This document shows, piece after piece, positions 17,374-25,166 of a stretch of 32,702 nt of DNA (its first letter is position 1; the number at the start of each line of letters is the position of its first letter). The translations under genes were made by a program, and so were the position numbers. Origin of the DNA: Mycobacteriaceae bacterium (GTDB lineage Bacteria > Actinomycetota > Actinomycetes > Mycobacteriales > Mycobacteriaceae); contig JADGOX010000338.1 in assembly GCA_017882745.1 (NCBI GenBank), forward strand, positions 1 to 32,702, in the 5' to 3' direction. The notes under the pieces were generated by a model. That model saw only the letters and a program-made list of their open reading frames with translations. It was not told where the DNA came from and did not search any database.

Positions 17374-17826
17374 CTAGCGGGCCGAACGAGGGGTCATGGA
17401 GATGAGGATCGCCCGGCTGGGGGCGGTGGTGAGATCGGCCAGGGTGAGGGGGTCGAGTTCCGCGAAGAACGCCTCCTTGGCTCGGGCCAACGCGGTGCGG
17501 AGCCGACAGCCGTGACGAAGCGGGCAGGGGCGCGCTCCCTCGCACTCGATGACTTCGTGCTCGCCTTCGAGCTGCCGGGTGAGCCAGCCGATGGACACGT
17601 GGCGACCGAACTCGGTGATGTTCAAGCCGCCGCCACGGCCCCGGCGGGTCTCGACGACGCCCAGTGCGCGCAGTCGAGCCACCGCTTTTGCTGCGTGGGT
17701 GTACGGAACCTCAATCTGTTCGGCCACCAGGCGGGTGGTCGGAGTGTGTGCTGCCGCTGCGGTATCGATCACGGCCAGGCGCATGACAAGACGAAGCGCC
17801 AGATCGGTAAAGCGGGTCAGCTGCAC
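17374..17826 (-). CDS. nsrR: Rrf2-family nitric-oxide-sensing repressor NsrR
   Basis: A 150-residue Rrf2 winged-helix regulator. Starting at the GTG at 17826 (MQLTRFTDLAL) gives the canonical NsrR N-terminus. Cys95, Cys101 and Cys107 have C-X5-C-X5-C spacing, and Asp8 is present. In Streptomyces coelicolor NsrR, three cysteines with this spacing and Asp8 bind the [4Fe-4S] cluster, whose nitrosylation relieves repression. hmp lies directly downstream on the same strand, the expected target and cotranscribed partner. No Shine-Dalgarno precedes the GTG, while AATACT lies 8 nt upstream, suggesting a leaderless or nearly leaderless mRNA. The ORF track's earlier ATG (17850) adds eight non-family residues. 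Confidence 0.93.
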   Translation of the reverse strand: MQLTRFTDLALRLVMRLAVIDTAAAAHTPTTRLVAEQIEVPYTHAAKAVARLRALGVVETRRGRGGGLNITEFGRHVSIGWLTRQLEGEHEVIECEGARPCPLRHGCRLRTALARAKEAFFAELDPLTLADLTTAPSRAILISMTPRSAR

Positions 17827-17833
17827 ATGTTCA

Positions 17834-17861
17834 CAGTATTGAATTGGCATCTGAAATACCG
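17834..17861 (-). promoter_or_regulatory. nsrR promoter and candidate autoregulatory operator
   Basis: An unusually AT-rich patch immediately before nsrR. GTATT (17836-17840) and AATAC (17855-17859) form an inverted repeat with a 14-bp spacer, extendable to 6 of 7 matching positions per arm. One arm covers AATACT, a likely -10 element placed 8 nt before the GTG start. Binding by NsrR there would block transcription of nsrR-hmp. The inner positions are poorly symmetrical, so the assignment is tentative. Confidence 0.4.
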
Positions 17862-17946
17862 ATTAAGTGAGCGGGCTCACCGTGACCCGAAGTGGATGTA
17901 GATTCACGTCCTGCAGCAGGAATGTGCAGCTGCCGCCGGGGACCTG

Positions 17947-17982
17947 TCCGTGGTCGGCGCACACACCCCCGCCGACCACGGA
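17947..17982 (-). terminator. Perfect 12-bp hairpin after the PAC2 gene
   Basis: TCCGTGGTCGGC and GCCGACCACGGA form an uninterrupted 12-bp stem with a 12-nt loop. It begins 1 nt past the PAC2 stop codon on the minus strand. There is no T-tract, which is common for actinobacterial terminators. It separates PAC2 from nsrR downstream. Confidence 0.7.
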
Positions 17983-17983
17983 G

Positions 17984-18952
17984 TCAGAGGACCTCGGGAG
18001 TGCCCGTTCCGGACGAGGGGTCCTGGCCGGTGCGCTGCGCGAGGAAACGTTCCAGCTCGGCGCCGATCTCGTCGCCGGTGGGCAGCTCACCGTTCGCGGC
18101 GAGTAACGAGGTGCGCTCCTGGGAGCCGACGTAGGCGTCGTACTGGCGCTCCAGGGCCTGCACCACAGCCGCCACCTCATCGGAGCCGGTGACCTGGGCG
18201 TCGATCTGCTCCCGCACGCGGGCGCTCGCCGTAGTGAGCTGATCCAGCGGCAGAGAGAGCCCGGAGGCGTCACTGAGGTGGCTGAGCAGCGTCTGCGCGG
18301 CCTCGGGGTAATCGGTCTGGGTGAGGTAGTGCGGAACGTGCACGGCGAAACCCATGGCTTCATGGCCGGCCTGGCCCATCCGCAGCTCCAACAGGGATGC
18401 CGCGCTGGCCGGTATCTGCACGTTGCCGACCCAGGGCTCGTACCCACGGACCAGGTCCGTCGAGGAACCGTGTGCGGTCACTCCGGAGGGACGGGTGTGC
18501 GGCACTGCCATGGGGATGGCGTTGATCCCGATGGTGCGTCGAACACCGAAGCGTTCGGCCAGCAACTGCACGGCTGTGATGAACCGCTCCCAGCGCAGGT
18601 CCGGCTCCATCCCGGCCAACAGCAGGAACGGCGTGCCCGACGAGTCCTTGACGGCGTAGAGATTCAGTGAGGGCTCGGCGTAGCTGGCGAAGTGGTCGCC
18701 CTCGAAGCTCATTGCGGGGCGCCGTGAGCGGTAGTCGAGCAGGTCGTCGATGTCGAAGGACGCCACCAGCTCGGTCTCCAGGCTCTCACGCAGATGCGTG
18801 GTGGCGATCCGAATGGCATGGCCCGCATCGGAAAACCCCTCCATGCCATGGACCAGTACCGGGCCGCGGCCATCGGCGGCGTTCAGCTCGGGGGAGGGGA
18901 ACTCCAGCTCATACATCGTCGACGTCTCGCCGGAGTTCTCGGGCTCGTTCAT
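17984..18952 (-). CDS. PAC2-family protein (Rv2714-like)
   Basis: A PAC2-fold protein of 322 residues from the chosen start, close to M. tuberculosis Rv2714 (about 324). Family signatures include GPVLVHGMEGFSDAGHA near the N-terminus, LVASFDIDDLLDYRSRRP, LLLAGMEPDLRWERF and VPHTRP. PAC2 proteins relate to archaeal/eukaryal proteasome-assembly chaperones by fold, but the bacterial role is not established. ATG codons occur at 18976, 18952 and 18916. The middle one has AGGA 7 nt upstream and gives about the expected N-terminal length, so it was chosen; the ORF track uses 18976. In mycobacteria this gene adjoins the alpha/beta hydrolase, whereas here about 7 kb of other genes separate them. Confidence 0.87.
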   Translation of the reverse strand: MNEPENSGETSTMYELEFPSPELNAADGRGPVLVHGMEGFSDAGHAIRIATTHLRESLETELVASFDIDDLLDYRSRRPAMSFEGDHFASYAEPSLNLYAVKDSSGTPFLLLAGMEPDLRWERFITAVQLLAERFGVRRTIGINAIPMAVPHTRPSGVTAHGSSTDLVRGYEPWVGNVQIPASAASLLELRMGQAGHEAMGFAVHVPHYLTQTDYPEAAQTLLSHLSDASGLSLPLDQLTTASARVREQIDAQVTGSDEVAAVVQALERQYDAYVGSQERTSLLAANGELPTGDEIGAELERFLAQRTGQDPSSGTGTPEVL

Positions 18953-18976
18953 GTGCTCATCCTGGTGCTCGTTCAT

Positions 18977-19263
18977 GGGAGGCCATCGACCCCTTTCCGC
19001 TCGCTTACCTACTATTGTCCCTCAACGCTGGGCCAGGGGTGACACATTCCTCCGTTCACCGGCGCAGGGCGACCGCCGGATCACGGGGAGAAGGCGGCGA
19101 GCCTGTGGACCTCAGGCAGGGTCGGGTGGTCGAAGACCGCGTCCACCCGGTGCTCGACGGTTCACGCGCGGCCCACCGTCGCCTGCCCGATGCACGCGAG
19201 ATCGGTCGCTTCCGCTGCTCGAGTCTGAAACGATGAGACGCAGACGTTGACTCGACACGAGAG
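18977..19263. other. Divergent intergenic region between PAC2 and mscR
   Basis: About 290 bp with no convincing gene on either strand; overlapping ORF-track entries are shadows or low-value extensions. A TAGGTA hexamer on the minus strand (within CTTACCTACTATTG read on plus) could be a PAC2-side -10. On the mscR side only the ribosome site AGAGGTGG just before the start is clear. No strong hairpin or regulator palindrome was recognised. Confidence 0.5.
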
Positions 19264-19272
19264 GTGGGACAG

Positions 19273-20358
19273 GTGCCCCAGCAGGTGCGCGGAGTGATTG
19301 CCAGGAGCAAGGGTGCTCCGGTGGAGCTCGTCGACATCACGATCCCCGACCCCGGGCCGCGGGAGGTAGTCGTCGACATCCAGGCCTGCGGGGTGTGCCA
19401 CACCGACCTCACCTACCGTGACGGTGGCATCAACGACGAGTACCCCTTCCTGCTCGGCCACGAGGCCGCCGGCGTCGTGGAGAGTGTCGGCGCCGGGGTC
19501 ACTGCCGTCGCGCCGGGCGACTTTGTCGTGCTCAACTGGCGTGCGGTGTGCGGTGAGTGCCGGGCGTGCAGGCGGGGCCGGCCCTGGTACTGCTTCGACA
19601 CCCACAACGCGGCGCAGAAGATGACCCTGGCCGATGGCACCGAGCTGACACCGGCGTTGGGCATTGGCGCGTTCGCGGACAAGACGCTCGTGCACGAAGG
19701 CCAGTGCACCAAGGTGGACCCTTCGTCGGACCCTGCCGTGGTCGGGCTGCTCGGATGCGGGGTGATGGCCGGGATGGGTGCCGCGATGAACACCGGGAAC
19801 GTCAGCCGAGGCGACAGCGTGGCCGTGATCGGCTGCGGTGGAGTGGGAGATGCCGCGATCGCCGGGGCACGGCTGGCGGGTGCGAGCACGATCATCGCCA
19901 TCGACCGCGACGCGAAGAAGCTGCAGTGGGCCACCGACCTCGGCGCCACGCACACCATCAACGCCTCCGAGGGGGACGTCGTGTCCGCTGTTCAGGAGCT
20001 GACCGGTGGTTTCGGTGCGGATGTAGTGATCGACGCCGTCGGGCGCCCGGAGACCTGGAAGCAGGCGTTCTACGCCCGTGACCTGGCCGGTACGGTGGTT
20101 CTCGTCGGTGTTCCCACCCCGGAGATGACCCTGGAAATGCCGCTGGTCGACTTCTTCTCCCGCGGTGGCTCGCTGAAGTCCTCCTGGTACGGCGACTGCT
20201 TGCCCGAGCGAGACATCCCAATGCTGGTGGACTTGTACCAGCAGGGCAGGCTGCCGCTGGAACTGTTCGTCAGCGAACGCATCACCCTCGATGCGGTCGA
20301 ACAGGCCTTTGCCACCATGCACGCCGGTGAGGTACTGCGCTCCGTGGTGATCCTGTGA
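19273..20358 (+). CDS. mscR: S-(hydroxymethyl)mycothiol dehydrogenase
   Basis: Zinc-dependent medium-chain dehydrogenase (361 residues) that oxidises the formaldehyde-mycothiol adduct with NAD+; orthologs also act as S-nitrosomycothiol reductase. Numbered from the GTG at 19273: catalytic zinc site in CGVCHTD (Cys39) and GHEAAG (His63, Glu64). Structural zinc cysteines are 93, 96, 99 and 107 in [15 protein letters not shown]. The NAD loop is GCGGVG (187-192). Long stretches such as [20 protein letters not shown] match the mycothiol-dependent subgroup closely. AGGTGG lies 5 nt before this GTG, and MPQQVRGVI aligns with the family start; the upstream GTG at 19264 sits inside that ribosome site. 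It overlaps the next gene by GTGA, so the two are translationally coupled. The nsrR-hmp operon nearby also handles NO stress. Confidence 0.94.
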   Translation: MPQQVRGVIARSKGAPVELVDITIPDPGPREVVVDIQACGVCHTDLTYRDGGINDEYPFLLGHEAAGVVESVGAGVTAVAPGDFVVLNWRAVCGECRACRRGRPWYCFDTHNAAQKMTLADGTELTPALGIGAFADKTLVHEGQCTKVDPSSDPAVVGLLGCGVMAGMGAAMNTGNVSRGDSVAVIGCGGVGDAAIAGARLAGASTIIAIDRDAKKLQWATDLGATHTINASEGDVVSAVQELTGGFGADVVIDAVGRPETWKQAFYARDLAGTVVLVGVPTPEMTLEMPLVDFFSRGGSLKSSWYGDCLPERDIPMLVDLYQQGRLPLELFVSERITLDAVEQAFATMHAGEVLRSVVIL

Positions 20359-20987
20359 CCGTGCGAGTAGACCGGGTCGTCACCTCCGGCACGTTCAGCC
20401 TGGACGGTGGCACCTGGGACGTCGACAACAACATCTGGCTGATCGGTGACGACAGTGAGGTGGTGGTCGTGGACGCGGCGCACACCGCCCAACCGATCAT
20501 TGACGCGGTTGCCGGTCGGCGAGTGGTGGCGGTGGTCTGCACGCACGGCCACAACGACCATGTCACCGTCGCGCCACAGCTCGGTGAGCGGCTGGATGCA
20601 CCGGTGCTGCTGCACCCGGCCGACGAGGTGCTCTGGGAGATGACCCACCCGGGACTCACCCACGGGACATTGGCTGACGGTCAGCGGATCAGCGTGGCGG
20701 GCACGGAAATCCAGGTTCTACACACTCCAGGACACTCACCCGGCAGCTCGTGCCTGTACGTACAGGAAGCGGGTGTGCTGTGCACCGGCGACACCCTGTT
20801 CGCGGGAGGTCCTGGCCGGGTTACGTCTCAACGGGACTTCGAGACCATCATGGACAGCCTTGAGCAACGCATCTTTGGCGGCCAATTCCCCGACAGCACA
20901 ACGTTTCTGCCTGGTCATGGCGAAGGCGGCATGCTGGGCGACGAACGGGCACGACTGGTGGAGTACCGCGAACGGGGCTGGCAGTAG
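20355..20987 (+). CDS. MBL-fold metallo-hydrolase coupled to mscR
   Basis: A 210-residue metallo-beta-lactamase-fold hydrolase of the glyoxalase II type. Metal ligands are visible in THGHNDH (63-69), [14 protein letters not shown] and PGHGE. Its GTG start overlaps the mscR stop (GTGA), implying coupled translation. M. tuberculosis has the same pairing (Rv2259 mscR, Rv2260). Because mscR yields S-formylmycothiol, or the formate-level oxidation product, a thioester-hydrolase role releasing mycothiol is a reasonable inference. It has not been shown by anything in the sequence beyond fold and context. Confidence 0.9.
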   Translation: MTVRVDRVVTSGTFSLDGGTWDVDNNIWLIGDDSEVVVVDAAHTAQPIIDAVAGRRVVAVVCTHGHNDHVTVAPQLGERLDAPVLLHPADEVLWEMTHPGLTHGTLADGQRISVAGTEIQVLHTPGHSPGSSCLYVQEAGVLCTGDTLFAGGPGRVTSQRDFETIMDSLEQRIFGGQFPDSTTFLPGHGEGGMLGDERARLVEYRERGWQ

Positions 20988-21034
20988 CAGGTCATCCCGA
21001 CAGGCTCGACGCTGCTTCGCGTGCTCGATGCGAG

Positions 21035-21061
21035 TTGTCCACATCGCGTGAGTTGTCCACA
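21035..21061 (+). promoter_or_regulatory. Two tandem DnaA boxes (TTGTCCACA)
   Basis: TTGTCCACA occurs at 21035-21043 and again at 21053-21061, inside a 13-bp direct repeat GAGTTGTCCACAT with an 18-bp period. TTGTCCACA is the preferred DnaA box of high-GC actinobacteria. No dnaA, dnaN or other origin gene is near, so a promoter-control or DnaA-titration role is more likely than an origin. They lie 54-80 bp before the probable DUF4192 start. Confidence 0.6.
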
Positions 21062-21114
21062 TGACGGCCTCAGGCGAGAAATGCCGCAGCCCGCACCGGG
21101 CACCGTGGGTCGCC

Positions 21115-22209
21115 ATGACCACATCAACGACACCGCCTCCGACCACCATCCGGATCTGCAGGCCCGGCGACCTCATCGCGTCAGTCCCCGGCCTTCTCGG
21201 ATTCAACCCGTCACGCTCTCTCGTCGTCCTCTGTATGGAGGGGCACCCCGCCAGCCGGGTGGGTCTGGTGATGCGCCTGGATCTGCCGGATCCGCTGCGT
21301 GTCGATCCTGACGGTGAGGCCGCGCTGGTTGAGCAGATCTCCGTGTTGTGTTCCCGGCGCGCTGCTCCGGCGATCATCGTGATCGTGGTGGAGGACAGGG
21401 CAGCGGGAGCCACACCGCCGCACCGCGAGCTCCTCGCCGCGTTGCGCGATGCGTGCGAGGAGGTGGGCACTGAGCTGCTTGATGCGCACGTGGTAGATCG
21501 GGTCGTCGCGGGTGCACGCTGGCGTGGCTACGACGAGCACGACCATCGCGGGGGAACGCTGCCCGACCCACAGTCGTCGATGGTGAGCGCCGCCCACGTG
21601 GCGCAGGGTCGGGTGATTCACGGTGCGCGCGAGGAACTCGACGAGCTGCTTCGTCGCGATCCTGAGCCGTATCTGTCGCGACGCGCAGACCTGATCGGTC
21701 CTGCCCTGGATGCGGCGCTGCTGGCCAGAGACACGACCGGGCAACGTGCGGTGCGTCACGACCTCGAGACGGTACTCGCTGCTGTCGCCCAGCTCAACGC
21801 CGACGAGGTGCTACTGGATGAGGAGATCGCGCGGATCGGAGCGGCGCTCTCCGATCCGCTGGTGCGTGACGCCTGCTTTGGGCTTGCCGTCGGAGAGCAC
21901 GTTCACGCCGCTGAGCGCTTGTGGCTTCAGCTCTGCCGTGCGCTGCCCGACCCTGAGCGTGCGGAGGCTGCGGTGCTGGTGGCCTACAGCTGCTACGTGC
22001 GGGGAGAGGGACCGCTCGCTGGGATTGCCCTGCGCGCGGCGCTGACCAGCATGCCCGGGCATCGCATGGCGAATCTCCTGGACTCAGCATTGTCCGGTGG
22101 TCTGCCGCCGGAGGTTCTCCGCGACCTCGCGGACACGGCACTGGGAATCGCTGCCGAGCTCGGCGTGGCGCTGGTGCCCTCTACGCCACGCCCGCCCGCT
22201 GCTGAATGA
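21115..22209 (+). CDS. DUF4192-containing protein
   Basis: A 364-residue actinobacterial protein of the DUF4192 family, function unknown. The family signature at the N-terminus is [23 protein letters not shown]. The remainder is largely helical, without recognisable catalytic motifs, signal peptide or membrane segments. ATG 21115 ([11 protein letters not shown]) places the conserved segment about 15-20 residues in, as is usual. The ORF-track ATG at 21061 lies inside a DnaA box and adds 18 atypical residues. Neither start has a clear Shine-Dalgarno. Its 3' end overlaps galE by 29 bp on the opposite strand. Confidence 0.85.
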   Translation: MTTSTTPPPTTIRICRPGDLIASVPGLLGFNPSRSLVVLCMEGHPASRVGLVMRLDLPDPLRVDPDGEAALVEQISVLCSRRAAPAIIVIVVEDRAAGATPPHRELLAALRDACEEVGTELLDAHVVDRVVAGARWRGYDEHDHRGGTLPDPQSSMVSAAHVAQGRVIHGAREELDELLRRDPEPYLSRRADLIGPALDAALLARDTTGQRAVRHDLETVLAAVAQLNADEVLLDEEIARIGAALSDPLVRDACFGLAVGEHVHAAERLWLQLCRALPDPERAEAAVLVAYSCYVRGEGPLAGIALRAALTSMPGHRMANLLDSALSGGLPPEVLRDLADTALGIAAELGVALVPSTPRPPAAE

Positions 22210-23146
22210 GCTGCCATGCGTCGCCGACGATCGTGTCGAGCGAGGTCAGCTCCGGTCGCCATCCCAGATCGGCCGTAGCCCTGGCGCTGGAGGCGACGAG
22301 AACAGCGGGGTCGCCCGCCCGTCGCGCCGCGACCTGGGCGGGGATCGGGTGGCCGGTGACTCGCCGGCAGGCCTCGATCACCTCGACCACGGAGAAACCC
22401 GTGCCCGTCCCCAGATTGTAGATGCGATGAGCGCCGGCGGTCGCGTGCTCGAGGGCCAGCAGGTGCGCCTCGGCGAGGTCACGCACGTGGATGTAGTCAC
22501 GCAGGCAGGTCCCGTCGGGTGTGGGCCAGTCGTCACCGTAGATGGTGATGTGCTCGCGCTGACCCGTGACCACCTGCAGCACGAGTGGGATCAGGTGAGT
22601 CTCGACGATGTGGCGTTCCCCCAAGCCTCCGTGGGCGCCGGCCACGTTGAAGTAACGCAAGCTCACCGCCGCAAGCCCGTGGGCGTTGGCGTATGAGGTG
22701 ATGGCGTGGTCGATGGCCAGCTTGGTGGCGCCGTAGGGGTTGGTGGGCCGGGTGGGCGCGTCCTCCGTGATGGGGATCTGTTCGGGCTCGCCGTAGGTCG
22801 CGGCGGTGGACGAGAACACGAGCCTCGGGGTGCCGGCAGCGCGCACCGCCTCCAGCAGTTTCAGGGAGGTGACGACGTTGCCGAACCAGTAGAGCTCCGG
22901 ATGCTCGACGGACTCGCCCACCAAGGACTTCGCGGCGAAGTGCAGCACCCCGTCCATGCCTTCGGCGAGCAGCGCTGCCGCGTGGGTGGCGACGTCACCC
23001 TCGACGAACCTCGCGGAAGGTGAGACGGCGTCGGCATGCCCGGTGGACAGGTCGTCCAGGACGGTGACCTGGTGGCCTCGTTCGACCAACAGTGCGGTGC
23101 AGACACTGCCGACGTAGCCGGCTCCTCCGGTGACGAGCAACTTCAC
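22181..23146 (-). CDS. galE: UDP-glucose 4-epimerase
   Basis: Short-chain dehydrogenase-type epimerase interconverting UDP-glucose and UDP-galactose, supplying galactose for envelope glycans. It has 321 residues: NAD-binding GGAGYVGS at 7-14, catalytic Tyr138-x3-Lys142 in NPYGATK, and Thr114 in FSSTAATYG where E. coli has Ser124 (a common substitution in actinobacteria). GTG start at 23146 with TAGGAG 6 nt upstream. It lies 50 bp downstream of ideR on the same strand. A dtxR-galE arrangement with transcriptional coupling is known in corynebacteria, so iron-repressor cotranscription is likely here. The 3' end overlaps DUF4192 antisense. Confidence 0.95.
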   Translation of the reverse strand: MKLLVTGGAGYVGSVCTALLVERGHQVTVLDDLSTGHADAVSPSARFVEGDVATHAAALLAEGMDGVLHFAAKSLVGESVEHPELYWFGNVVTSLKLLEAVRAAGTPRLVFSSTAATYGEPEQIPITEDAPTRPTNPYGATKLAIDHAITSYANAHGLAAVSLRYFNVAGAHGGLGERHIVETHLIPLVLQVVTGQREHITIYGDDWPTPDGTCLRDYIHVRDLAEAHLLALEHATAGAHRIYNLGTGTGFSVVEVIEACRRVTGHPIPAQVAARRAGDPAVLVASSARATADLGWRPELTSLDTIVGDAWQLIQQRAGVA

Positions 23147-23196
23147 TGAAATCTCCTACAGATCGTGGGCGAACCAGAACTGGGCCGTGCGCAGGA

Positions 23197-23883
23197 CTAG
23201 ACCGGTTCGACCTGCACTGCGTGGGCCATGTCCAGCGGCAGATGGGCGCCCGCGTGCCCGGCCACGGTGATGGTCACCCCGGCGGCATCGCGCTGCACGG
23301 TCACCCGTGCGTCGGGAACAACGCCCGCTTCGCGCAGTTGCGCCATCACCGGGATGTCGGTCTGTACGTGCTCAGAGATACGACGAACCACCACCGCGAC
23401 CGAGGAGCCGGCGGCCACGTCGGTCAGCCGCACCAGGGTCCCGGTGCTGGGTAGGGCACGGTCGGAGCCCAGCTCGGCCAGCCCTGGGATGGGGTTGCCG
23501 TACGGCGAGGTGGCCGGGTGGTCGAGCACCTCCACCAGTCGGCGTTCAACACCCTCGCTCATCACGTGCTCCCAGCGGCAGGCCTCCGCGTGCACCTCTT
23601 CCCACGCGAGCCCGATGATGTCGACAAGCAGTCGCTCGGCGAGCCGGTGCTTGCGCATCACCGCGACCGCGACTGCCCGGCCCTCTGCGGTGAGCTCGAG
23701 GTGCCGGTCGTCGGCAACCGCGAGCAGTCCGTCACGTTCCATCCGGGCCACGGTCTGGCTCACTGTCGGGCCACTCTGGTCGAGGCGCTCAGCGATGCGC
23801 GCCCGCAGTGGAACGACACCCTCTTCCTCGAGCTCATAGATGGTGCGCAGATACATCTCAGTCGTGTCGACCAGGTCGTTCAC
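23197..23883 (-). CDS. ideR: Iron-dependent repressor IdeR/DtxR
   Basis: Fe2+-activated global repressor of iron uptake, 228 residues. Starting at GTG 23883 gives [22 protein letters not shown], the exact IdeR N-terminus, with AAGGGG 7 nt upstream; the ORF-track GTG at 23889 sits on the ribosome site. Helix-turn-helix about 25-60 ([18 protein letters not shown]). All metal ligands are present: site 1 His79, Glu83 and His98; site 2 Met10, Cys102, Glu105 and His106. A C-terminal SH3-like domain (about 145-228) is intact. A perfect palindrome GTCTATAGAC about 26 bp upstream contains a TATAGA -10 candidate. Divergent from acuC, and followed by galE. Confidence 0.97.
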   Translation of the reverse strand: MNDLVDTTEMYLRTIYELEEEGVVPLRARIAERLDQSGPTVSQTVARMERDGLLAVADDRHLELTAEGRAVAVAVMRKHRLAERLLVDIIGLAWEEVHAEACRWEHVMSEGVERRLVEVLDHPATSPYGNPIPGLAELGSDRALPSTGTLVRLTDVAAGSSVAVVVRRISEHVQTDIPVMAQLREAGVVPDARVTVQRDAAGVTITVAGHAGAHLPLDMAHAVQVEPV

Positions 23884-23908
23884 TCTCACACCCCTTCGTC
23901 GGCGCCGA

Positions 23909-23918
23909 GTCTATAGAC
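23909..23918 (-). promoter_or_regulatory. ideR -10 candidate within GTCTATAGAC palindrome
   Basis: GTCTATAGAC is a perfect 10-bp palindrome holding TATAGA, a good -10 element for leftward transcription of ideR with a leader of about 20 nt. No clear -35 is visible. It does not match the 19-bp IdeR iron box, so autoregulation is not supported. Confidence 0.4.
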
Positions 23919-23948
23919 CGCCAGAGGGTGGACGGGCTCACTAACCAG

Positions 23949-23954
23949 TAGCGT
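23949..23954 (+). promoter_or_regulatory. acuC -10 element (leaderless arrangement)
   Basis: TAGCGT lies exactly 7 nt before the acuC ATG, and there is no Shine-Dalgarno. That spacing puts the transcription start at or next to the A of ATG, as in leaderless actinobacterial genes. The identical hexamer and spacing precede the fumarase gene. Confidence 0.45.
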
Positions 23955-23961
23955 CGCTCCC

Positions 23962-25158
23962 ATGACCCGGACGCCAGCGGCGGTGGTATGGACCACCGAC
24001 TACCTCAGTTACCGATTCGGCGAGGACCACCCGATGGATCCCATCCGGCTGGACCTGACCATGCGCCTCGCCACCAGCCTCGGTCTCCTCGAGGGGGTGG
24101 AGACACTGCGTCCGGAGGCCGCGCCCGACGCCGAGCTGCTGCGCATCCACACGCCCGGCTACCTCGCGGCGGTCAAAGGGGCCCCGGGCCAGTTGCAGGC
24201 GGTGGGCCACGGGCTCGGCACCGAGGACAACCCGATCTTCGAGCACATTCACGAGGCCAGTGCGCTGCTCGCCGGCGGCTCGTTGTTGGCGGCCAGGGAG
24301 ATTGCGGAGGGGCGCACCAAACGCGCCGTCTCCATCGGTGGTGGACTCCACCACGCGATGGCCGACTCCGCGTCCGGCTTCTGCGTCTACAACGATGTGG
24401 CCATCGCCATCGGGTGGCTGCTGGACCACGGATTCGACCGTATCGCCTACGTCGATGTCGACGTGCACCACGGCGACGGGGTGCAGGCCGCGTTCTTGCA
24501 CGACCCCCGCGTACTCACGGTCTCGCTGCACCAGCACCCGGCAACGCTGTGGCCGGGCAGCGGCTGGCCACAGGAGGTGGGCAAGGGCGAGGCCGCAGGA
24601 ACGACCGTCAACCTTCCTCTCATGCCTGGTACCGGTGACAGTTCCTGGCTGCGGGCATTCCATGCCGTGGTCCCGGGGGTGGTACGGGAGTTCCGCCCGC
24701 AGGTGCTGGTCACTCAATGCGGCGTGGACACCCATGGTGAGGACCCGCTCGCCGACATGCTGCTCAGTGTCGACGGACACCAGGCGATTTTCCAGGCTCT
24801 GCGCGCGCTCGCCGAGGAGACCGCAGAAGGAAGATGGCTCGCCGTGGGTGGTGGCGGTTACGGCCTGCTGCGCGTGGTGCCGCGCTCGTGGACACACCTG
24901 CTCGCCGCAGTGCTCGACCGCGATGTCGACGTCAGCACTCCGATTCCTGCCGACTGGACCGCGCACGTCGCCCCGTTTGCTCCCCGGGTGACCCTGCCGA
25001 CGACGATGGGTGAGGGTGGCGACGTGTCGTTCGCACCGTGGGACGGCGTTGCCGGGGGAACTGATCCGGCAACTGCCAAGGTGGACAGCAGTATCCGGGA
25101 CACCCGACGAGCGGTGTTCCCGCTCATCGGACTTGATCCGGAAGACCCGAGGGACTAG
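23962..25158 (+). CDS. acuC: AcuC-like acetyl-lysine deacetylase (class I HDAC fold)
   Basis: Zinc-dependent deacetylase of the histone deacetylase/AcuC family, 398 residues. Visible catalytic set: His130-His131 in GGLHHAM, zinc ligands Asp167 and His169 in DVDVHHGDG, third ligand Asp256 in CGVDTHGED, and transition-state Tyr300 in GGGGYGL. In Bacillus AcuC removes acetyl groups from acetyl-CoA synthetase. The same kind of role is suggested by the downstream gene, a GNAT/ACS-type protein acyltransferase only 8 bp away. The ATG lacks a Shine-Dalgarno but has TAGCGT 7 nt upstream. Divergent from ideR across 78 bp. Confidence 0.93.
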   Translation: MTRTPAAVVWTTDYLSYRFGEDHPMDPIRLDLTMRLATSLGLLEGVETLRPEAAPDAELLRIHTPGYLAAVKGAPGQLQAVGHGLGTEDNPIFEHIHEASALLAGGSLLAAREIAEGRTKRAVSIGGGLHHAMADSASGFCVYNDVAIAIGWLLDHGFDRIAYVDVDVHHGDGVQAAFLHDPRVLTVSLHQHPATLWPGSGWPQEVGKGEAAGTTVNLPLMPGTGDSSWLRAFHAVVPGVVREFRPQVLVTQCGVDTHGEDPLADMLLSVDGHQAIFQALRALAEETAEGRWLAVGGGGYGLLRVVPRSWTHLLAAVLDRDVDVSTPIPADWTAHVAPFAPRVTLPTTMGEGGDVSFAPWDGVAGGTDPATAKVDSSIRDTRRAVFPLIGLDPEDPRD

Positions 25159-25166
25159 AGGCGGAG

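Noticed and set aside
18999-19015. IdeR iron box near PAC2 (TAGGTAAG on minus strand)
   Set aside because: Only half of the 19-bp consensus is present; the symmetrical arm is missing.
21035-21061. Replication origin
   Set aside because: Two DnaA boxes only; no dnaA/dnaN, no AT-rich unwinding region and no box cluster.
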